Positions 1 through 4,388 of a DNA stretch of 6,108 nucleotides are shown here, one piece after another. The notes under the pieces were generated by a model that searched no databases, was not told the origin of the DNA, and worked only from the letters and a program-made list of their open reading frames with translations. Numbering within the stretch: position 1 is the stretch's first letter; each line of letters starts with the position of its first letter. Origin of the DNA: a bacterium (GTDB taxonomy: Bacteria > JAUVQV01 > DATDCY01); assembly GCA_036524115.1 (NCBI GenBank), contig DATDCY010000280.1:1-6108 (forward strand), given 5' to 3'. A program made the position numbers and the translations under genes.

Positions 1-118
1 CCGCGTCCGGCGCCTGCAGCACGACGCCGCCGACGGGCGTCCCGGGCGCGCGCGCGAGAGGCGCCGCGCAGCCCGCGACGACGACGGCCGATGCAACGAG
101 CAGCGCCGGGCCTCTCAC
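1..118 (-). CDS. Probable lipoprotein or exported protein, N-terminal fragment
   Basis: Partial gene; only the first 39 codons are visible and the rest lies beyond the left edge. The GTG start at 118-116 shares a GTGA overlap with the stop codon of the preceding gene, and a perfect AGGAGG lies at 134-129, ten bases upstream, which supports this start. The peptide begins VRGPALLVASAVVVAGCAAP: one basic residue, a hydrophobic stretch of about 12 residues, then V-A-G-C at residues 14-17, which fits a lipobox with Cys17 as the lipidated residue. After it comes a low-complexity Ala/Pro/Arg/Gly stretch and then a Val/Gly-rich segment. I infer export across the inner membrane and probably lipid anchoring. 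An ordinary signal peptide cut after ALARA-like residues is possible but less likely, because proline would follow the cut. The family cannot be recognised from so short a piece. Its place at the end of a cyclic-di-GMP operon hints at an envelope role, but this is only context. Confidence 0.62.
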   Translation of the reverse strand, partial: MRGPALLVASAVVVAGCAAPLARAPGTPVGGVVLQAPDA

Positions 119-1821
119 GCCGGCGGGGCCTCCTCGCCGCCGACGGCATCGAGCACCTCGCGCAGGTCGGCCAGTCCCTGCGAGGCCTTGAGCAGCCCGT
201 CCTCGCGCAGCGTCCACATCCCCTGCCGCTGCGCCTCCTCGACGATCAGCCGCAGCGGCTCGCCGCGCAGCAGGCGCTCGCGCAGCTCCTCGCGGACCGC
301 GAGCAGCTCGAACAGCGCGACGCGGCCCGCGCGCCCCGTGCCCCCGCACTCGGCGCAACCGCCCGCGCCGTAGAAGGTCAGGTCGCCGATGTCGTGCCCG
401 CGGATCCCCTCGAGCAGCCGCGGCGGCTCCGCAAGCGGCTCGCGGCAGGCGGGGCAGAGCTTCGGCAGCAGCCGCTGCGAGAGCAGACCGCGCAGCAGCA
501 TTCCCTGGGTCGCCGGGCTGACCCCCGCCTCCCGCAGCCAGGCGAGCGCCTGGAGGTTGTCGCGCGCCTCGCAGATCGCCACCACGAGGCAGCGGCGCGC
601 CGCGTTGAACACCATCTCCAGGGTGTCGCGGTCGGGCACGTCGCCGAGGCCCACGACGTCCGGCTCCTGGTGCAGCAGCGCCTGCAGGCCCGCGGCGAAG
701 CTCAGCGCTGTGCGCCCCCCGATCTGGCATTGCGCGACGCCGGGGATCGGGAAGCGCACCGGGCTCTCCAGCGTGAGTACGTTGCGTCCTCCGCCCGCTG
801 CCAGGTGCGACAGCAGGCTCGAGAAGGTCGTGTGCCTCCCCTGACCCAGCGGGGCGGCGATCAGGACGACCCCGGTGCGGTGCGCGAGCAGGCGCTGGGT
901 CTCGTCCGCGACCTCCTTGGACATGCCCAGCTCCTGGAACTCGCGCGCGACCAGGCCCTCGTCGACGATCTTGAGGACGACCCGCTCGCCGTGGAGTGTC
1001 GGGAAGGAGGCCAGCGTCGCGCCCAGCAGGCGGTTGCGCACCCGGATGCGCAGGCGCCCCTCGGCCGGGGCGGCCGCCGCGCCCGCCGGCCGGCACCCCG
1101 CGAGCTCCGTCGCGCGGTCCGTGATGGCACGCCGCAGCGCCGGCGGCGCCGTCTCGCCGTCCTGCAGCAGGCCCCGGCCCCGGAAACGCACGCGCAGCCC
1201 CTGCTCGATCGCCTCGAGGTGGATCTCGCGACAGCGCCGCCGCACGGCCTGGAGCACGAACCGCCGCAGCCACTCCTCGGCCGTGAAGCCCTCCGGCGGC
1301 GCGTCCGGCAGCAGCAGCCTGCGCGCGTCCGCCTCGTCGCCCAGGTCGAGGAGGCCCCCGCCGGCGCCCAGGTCCCCCTCCGGGTAGAAGCGCCGGAGCG
1401 CGGCCTCGAGCGCCGCCTCCGGGCAGATCAGCGGCTCGGGGTCGAGGCCGGTCATCTCGCGCACCGCGGCGATGTCCTCCGCCCGCGAGGGGTCGACGAG
1501 CGCCACCGTCAGCGTCCGCCCCAGCACGTGCAGGGGCACGATCCGCCGCTCGCGGGCGAAGCCCGCCGGCAGCAGCTGCAGCACCTCCTCCGGCACCCGG
1601 TAGCGCTCGAGGTTGACCGCCGCCACGCCGAACTGGTCGCGCAGGAAGCCGACGAGCGCGTCCGCCGTGAGGTGCCCCAGCCGGATGAGGTTGTAGCACA
1701 GCCGCCCGCCCGAGCGCTGCTGCTGCGCGAGCGCCTCCTGGAGCTGGCCCTCCGTGATGACCCCGGCCTGCAGGAGCAGTTCGCCGATGCGCCGCCGCTC
1801 GTCCCCGCCCACGCTACTCAC
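115..1821 (-). CDS. GspE/PilB-family pseudo-ATPase with N-terminal MshEN cyclic-di-GMP-binding domain
   Basis: A 568-residue protein, about the usual length for GspE/PilB/MshE secretion and pilus ATPases. Residues 11-63 carry two tandem MshEN motifs (R-I-G..LL..G-V-I....L..AL..Q and R-L-C..LI..G-H-L....L..FL..Q) separated by five residues, the spacing known for cyclic-di-GMP-binding MshEN domains. The N2 domain follows at about 180-288 and ends in GERVVLKIVDE. The ATPase core at about 300-450 is collinear with the family but degenerate. Walker A reads APLGQGRHTT (residues 323-332), with Arg329 and His330 where Lys and Thr belong. The Asp box reads LESPVR. Walker B reads GLGDVPD, with Asp394 replacing the catalytic Glu. 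Both His-box histidines are lost (Cys411, Glu418). The zinc site is intact: C456-x2-C459 and C489-x2-C492, followed by TGRAGR and FELL. I infer a cytoplasmic, non-hydrolysing receptor or regulator of a pilus or secretion motor, or a stand-alone effector. The gene overlaps the cyclase gene by 8 bases. The start may instead be the in-frame GTG at 1812-1810, three codons in, which has a better ribosome binding site. Family assignment is firm; loss of catalysis is likely; the role is unknown. Confidence 0.88.
   Translation of the reverse strand: MSSVGGDERRRIGELLLQAGVITEGQLQEALAQQQRSGGRLCYNLIRLGHLTADALVGFLRDQFGVAAVNLERYRVPEEVLQLLPAGFARERRIVPLHVLGRTLTVALVDPSRAEDIAAVREMTGLDPEPLICPEAALEAALRRFYPEGDLGAGGGLLDLGDEADARRLLLPDAPPEGFTAEEWLRRFVLQAVRRRCREIHLEAIEQGLRVRFRGRGLLQDGETAPPALRRAITDRATELAGCRPAGAAAAPAEGRLRIRVRNRLLGATLASFPTLHGERVVLKIVDEGLVAREFQELGMSKEVADETQRLLAHRTGVVLIAAPLGQGRHTTFSSLLSHLAAGGGRNVLTLESPVRFPIPGVAQCQIGGRTALSFAAGLQALLHQEPDVVGLGDVPDRDTLEMVFNAARRCLVVAICEARDNLQALAWLREAGVSPATQGMLLRGLLSQRLLPKLCPACREPLAEPPRLLEGIRGHDIGDLTFYGAGGCAECGGTGRAGRVALFELLAVREELRERLLRGEPLRLIVEEAQRQGMWTLREDGLLKASQGLADLREVLDAVGGEEAPPA
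129..134 (-). promoter_or_regulatory. Ribosome binding site of the lipoprotein gene
   Basis: Read on the minus strand this is AGGAGG, a full match to the Shine-Dalgarno consensus, with a 10-base spacer to the GTG at 118. It lies inside the 3' end of the upstream pseudo-ATPase gene. It is the strongest ribosome binding site in the window and is the main reason to believe that a separate gene starts at 118. Confidence 0.6.
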
Positions 1822-3289
1822 CCCGCACGACCACGCGGTTGCGCCCGAGCTCCTTCGCGCGGTAGAGCGCGTGGTCGGCCGCCGCCACCAGCCCCTCGGG
1901 GGCGCCGATCTGCGGGTGCGGGACCGAGGCCACGCCGACGCTCACGGTCACGCGCAGGGGCCCCTCGGGGCCGACGACCGGGTGCGCCTCCACCGCGGCC
2001 CGCAGCCGCTCGGCGACGCGCTGCGCCGCGGCGGGACCGGTGTCGGGCATCACCACGGCGAACTCCTCGCCGCCATGCCGCGCCAGCACGTCGAGCCCGC
2101 GCACCTGCGCCCGCAGCGCGTGCGCGAGCTCCTGCAGGACCAGGTCGCCGAGCTGGTGCCCGTACGTGTCGTTGAAGCTCTTGAAGTGGTCGATGTCGAG
2201 CATGGCCAGGGAGAGCGGCGAGCCGAGGCGCTCGCTGCGCTGGAACTCGCGCCGCAGCGCCTCCTGGAAGTAGCGGCGGTTGTGCAGCCTCGTGAGCCCA
2301 TCGGTGATCGAGAGCCGCACGGCGCGCTCGTGGAGCCGCGCGTAGTCGATGACGATGTTCGCCTGGCGCACGATCGACTCGAAGGTCTTCCCCGCCCGCT
2401 CGGAGTAGGCCCCGGCCTCGGCGGCCGCGACGGCCAGCGCGCCGCTCGGCCTCCCCCGCGTCGAGAGCCCGGCGAGCAGGACCGCGCCCGGCAGCCCGGG
2501 CTGGTCCTCGGGCAGGCCGAGCAGGCCCTGCGGGTCGTCGATCTCCGGCGCGCCGCACGGCGCCGCCTCCCGCAGCTCGCGCTGCGCCAGCTCGCAGACC
2601 GTGTCGACGAAGCGCCGGCCCACCGGCCGGGCGACCTGGACGAAGAGGCGCCGCTCCTCGTCGCCGTCGAGCAGCACCACGCCGACATGGAAGTCGACCA
2701 CCCGCTGGAGGATCCCCAGGACGCCGAGCACGGTCTCGCGCAGGTCGTCGAGGTTGTTCACGAGGTCCTGGATCTCGGCGGCGAGCGTCGACTCGAAGAG
2801 GCTGCGGTCCAGCAGCCGGATCACCCGCTCCATCACGTCCGTGTCGCCGCCGGGCGGCGGGGACGCTCCCCCCGCCGCTTCCCCGGGGACGGCGCGCCGC
2901 GGCGGCGCGACGGCACCGGCGGCGGCGCGCGCGCAGATGAAGGCGTGGATCTGCTCGACGAGCGCCGCGGTCTCGCCCGACTTGGTGATGTAGCGGTCGG
3001 CCCCGGACTTGAGCCCCCAGAACTGGTCCTGCCGCTGGTCGAGGCTCGTGAGCAGGATCACGGGGATGCGCGCGGTCGCCGGGTCGTCGCGCAGCAGGCG
3101 GCAGACCTGGTAGCCGTTGAGCCGCGGCATGACCACGTCCGAGACGACGAGATCCGGCGGGTCCTGCCAGACCTTCACGACGGCTTCGATCCCGTCCCGG
3201 GCGAGCGCGACCTCGTGGCCCCGGCGCTGGAGGCCGAGCTTCATCATGGCCGCCTGGGTCTGGCTGTCCTCGGCGATCAGTATCCGCAC
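1814..3289 (-). CDS. Response regulator diguanylate cyclase (REC-GAF-GGDEF), WspR-like
   Basis: A 491-residue cytoplasmic enzyme predicted to make cyclic-di-GMP from two GTP when phosphorylated. The receiver domain (about 1-120) has acidic pair Glu7/Asp8, phospho-acceptor Asp51 in VVSDVVMP, Thr81 and Lys103, so it looks fully active. An Ala/Pro/Gly-rich linker (about 121-150) leads to a GAF-like domain (about 155-320), then a helical stalk into the GGDEF domain (about 325-491). The cyclase signature is GGEEF at 406-410, an active variant. The metal-binding region LDIDHF (364-369) and DGLTRLHNRRYF (330-341) are intact. An RxxD inhibitory site, RGLD at 397-400, sits five residues before GGEEF, as in PleD, so feedback inhibition is expected. 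The GTG start at 3289 places the start just before VRILIAEDS and gives a 7-base gap from cheB; the frame stays open up to 3478, but that upstream part is an arginine- and tryptophan-rich read-through of cheB. Its place directly after cheA and cheB indicates that it is the output of this kinase, as WspR is of WspE. The GAF domain is not part of classical WspR. Confidence 0.95.
   Translation of the reverse strand: MRILIAEDSQTQAAMMKLGLQRRGHEVALARDGIEAVVKVWQDPPDLVVSDVVMPRLNGYQVCRLLRDDPATARIPVILLTSLDQRQDQFWGLKSGADRYITKSGETAALVEQIHAFICARAAAGAVAPPRRAVPGEAAGGASPPPGGDTDVMERVIRLLDRSLFESTLAAEIQDLVNNLDDLRETVLGVLGILQRVVDFHVGVVLLDGDEERRLFVQVARPVGRRFVDTVCELAQRELREAAPCGAPEIDDPQGLLGLPEDQPGLPGAVLLAGLSTRGRPSGALAVAAAEAGAYSERAGKTFESIVRQANIVIDYARLHERAVRLSITDGLTRLHNRRYFQEALRREFQRSERLGSPLSLAMLDIDHFKSFNDTYGHQLGDLVLQELAHALRAQVRGLDVLARHGGEEFAVVMPDTGPAAAQRVAERLRAAVEAHPVVGPEGPLRVTVSVGVASVPHPQIGAPEGLVAAADHALYRAKELGRNRVVVRGE
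1818..1824 (-). promoter_or_regulatory. Possible ribosome binding site favouring a start at 1812 for the pseudo-ATPase
   Basis: The minus strand reads GGGGTGA here, one base different from the GAGGTGA part of the extended Shine-Dalgarno sequence. It lies 5 bases upstream of the in-frame GTG at 1812-1810. The more upstream GTG at 1821-1819 has only a weak GCGGG before it. If the inner start is used, the protein is 565 residues and the gene begins just after the cyclase stop codon at 1814-1816. The domain content is the same either way. Confidence 0.4.
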
Positions 3290-3294
3290 CGCCG

Positions 3295-3300
3295 CCTCAC
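3295..3300 (-). promoter_or_regulatory. Ribosome binding site of the diguanylate cyclase gene
   Basis: The minus strand reads GTGAGG here, containing GAGG with a 5-base spacer to the GTG at 3289. It overlaps the TGA stop codon of cheB at 3299-3297, so ribosomes ending on cheB are placed at the next start. This fits translational coupling and supports the short start over the extended frame. Confidence 0.5.
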
Positions 3301-4388
3301 TCTCCCGGCGTGGCCAGCAGCCGCAGCAGCGCCCGCGGGATCTGCCCGAGCGCGACCACCTGGTCCGCCACCCCGGCCTCCGCCGCCGCCCGGGGCATGC
3401 CCCAGACCACGCTCGTCGCCTCGTCCTGGACCACGCTCGCGCCCCCCAGCTCCTTGAGCCGCCGCAGGCCCGCGACACCGTCGCTGCCCATGCCGGTCAG
3501 GAGCACGCCGATCGCGCGCTCGCGCCAGTTCTCCGCGACCGACGCGAACATCGTGTCGATCGTCGCGAGCCCCGCCCCTCCGGGCTGGGGCGTCACGGCG
3601 ATCTCCCGCCGGCCGCGCACCTGCAGCACCCCGCGGTCCGGGCAGAAGTATACGACGCCGCCGCGCACGCGCTCGCCGTCCTCCGCGACCTTGACCTCCA
3701 GGGCCGAGTTGCGCGCGAGCCACTCGGCGCACCCGCGGCCGAAGCCGTCCGAGATGTGCTGCGTGATGAACACCGGCGCGGGAAAGCCCGCCGGCGCCGC
3801 CTGCAGGATCGAGAGCAGCGCCGAGGGGCCGCCCGTGGAGGCGCCGATCGCCACGGCCCGCTCCGCGCCCCGCGCGACCGACGCGGGCGTCGGCGTCCAG
3901 GCGAGCGGCCGCTGCAGCCGCGGGGAGAGGTGGCGGAAGACGCGGATCTCCGAGATCATGCGCACGCGCCGCACGATCTCGGCGCCGAGCCGCTCGTACC
4001 CGGACTGCAGGTTCCCGCGCGGCTTCTCGATGATGTCCAGCGCACCGGCCTGGATCGCGTTGAAGGAGATCTTCAGGTCCTCCTGGCTCACCGAGGCGCT
4101 GATGACGAGGATCGGCGTCGGCGTCTCCGCCATGATCGCCTGCGTCGCCTCGAAACCGTCCATGACCGGCATCCGGATGTCCATGGTCACGACGTCCGGC
4201 CGCAGCTCCCGCACGCGCTCGAGGGCCTCCTTGCCGTTGCGGGCGATGCCGACGACCTTGATCTGCGGGTCCGTCTCGAGGACCTTCACGAGCACGCCGC
4301 GCGCGAAGAGCGAGTCCTCGGCCACGACGACCCGGATCGGCCGCCGCGCCGCCCCCCCGCCGGCCGCACCCCGCACGTCCGGGCTCAC
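3297..4388 (-). CDS. cheB: Chemotaxis-type protein-glutamate methylesterase/deamidase CheB (WspF-like)
   Basis: A complete 363-residue protein of normal CheB length. It removes methyl groups from glutamates of chemoreceptors (and deamidates glutamines), resetting receptor sensitivity; it acts in the cytoplasm at receptor arrays. The receiver domain (about 17-135) shows acidic pair Glu24/Asp25, phospho-acceptor Asp70 in VVTMDIRMPVMDG, Ser97 and Lys122. A variable linker (about 150-175) joins the esterase domain (about 177-360). There the catalytic triad is visible: Ser184 in IGASTGGPSA, His211 in FITQHISDG, and Asp303 in LLTGMGSDGVAG. The GTG start at 4388-4386 shares GTGA with the cheA stop codon and has a weak AGG 8 bases upstream. 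The open frame extends up to 5951, but that part is a shadow of cheA, rich in Arg/Ala/Gly and without domain features. Between a hybrid cheA and a cyclase gene it matches the position of wspF. A CheR partner is expected but is not in the window. Confidence 0.96.
   Translation of the reverse strand: MSPDVRGAAGGGAARRPIRVVVAEDSLFARGVLVKVLETDPQIKVVGIARNGKEALERVRELRPDVVTMDIRMPVMDGFEATQAIMAETPTPILVISASVSQEDLKISFNAIQAGALDIIEKPRGNLQSGYERLGAEIVRRVRMISEIRVFRHLSPRLQRPLAWTPTPASVARGAERAVAIGASTGGPSALLSILQAAPAGFPAPVFITQHISDGFGRGCAEWLARNSALEVKVAEDGERVRGGVVYFCPDRGVLQVRGRREIAVTPQPGGAGLATIDTMFASVAENWRERAIGVLLTGMGSDGVAGLRRLKELGGASVVQDEATSVVWGMPRAAAEAGVADQVVALGQIPRALLRLLATPGE

Noticed and set aside
43-58. Alternating GC run that might be a repeat or structural element
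   Set aside because: Short, and explained by GCG/CGC codons for Ala/Arg in the lipoprotein's low-complexity segment.
826-855. Degenerate Walker A as a frameshift or sequencing error
   Set aside because: The reading frame is continuous with conserved family sequence on both sides, and independent motifs (Asp box, Walker B, His box) are also changed, so a single error cannot explain it.
91-2175. Long open frame on the plus strand (694 codons)
   Set aside because: It runs antisense to the pseudo-ATPase and cyclase genes; its product is Arg/Ala/Pro/Gln-rich without any recognisable domain. GC-rich codon use commonly keeps such opposite frames open.
2612-2632. Inverted repeat of CCGG-rich sequence resembling a terminator stem
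   Set aside because: It lies inside the cyclase coding region, has no T-run after it on either strand, and such matches arise often in sequence this GC-rich.
1754-3457. Long open frame on the plus strand (567 codons)
   Set aside because: Antisense to the cyclase gene, low-complexity composition, ends in proline/arginine runs; shadow of the real gene.
3290-3478. Upstream extension of the cyclase frame by 63 codons
   Set aside because: The extra part is rich in Arg, Trp and Ser and overlaps the 3' end of cheB; the receiver starts at VRILIAEDS with its own GTG and ribosome binding site.
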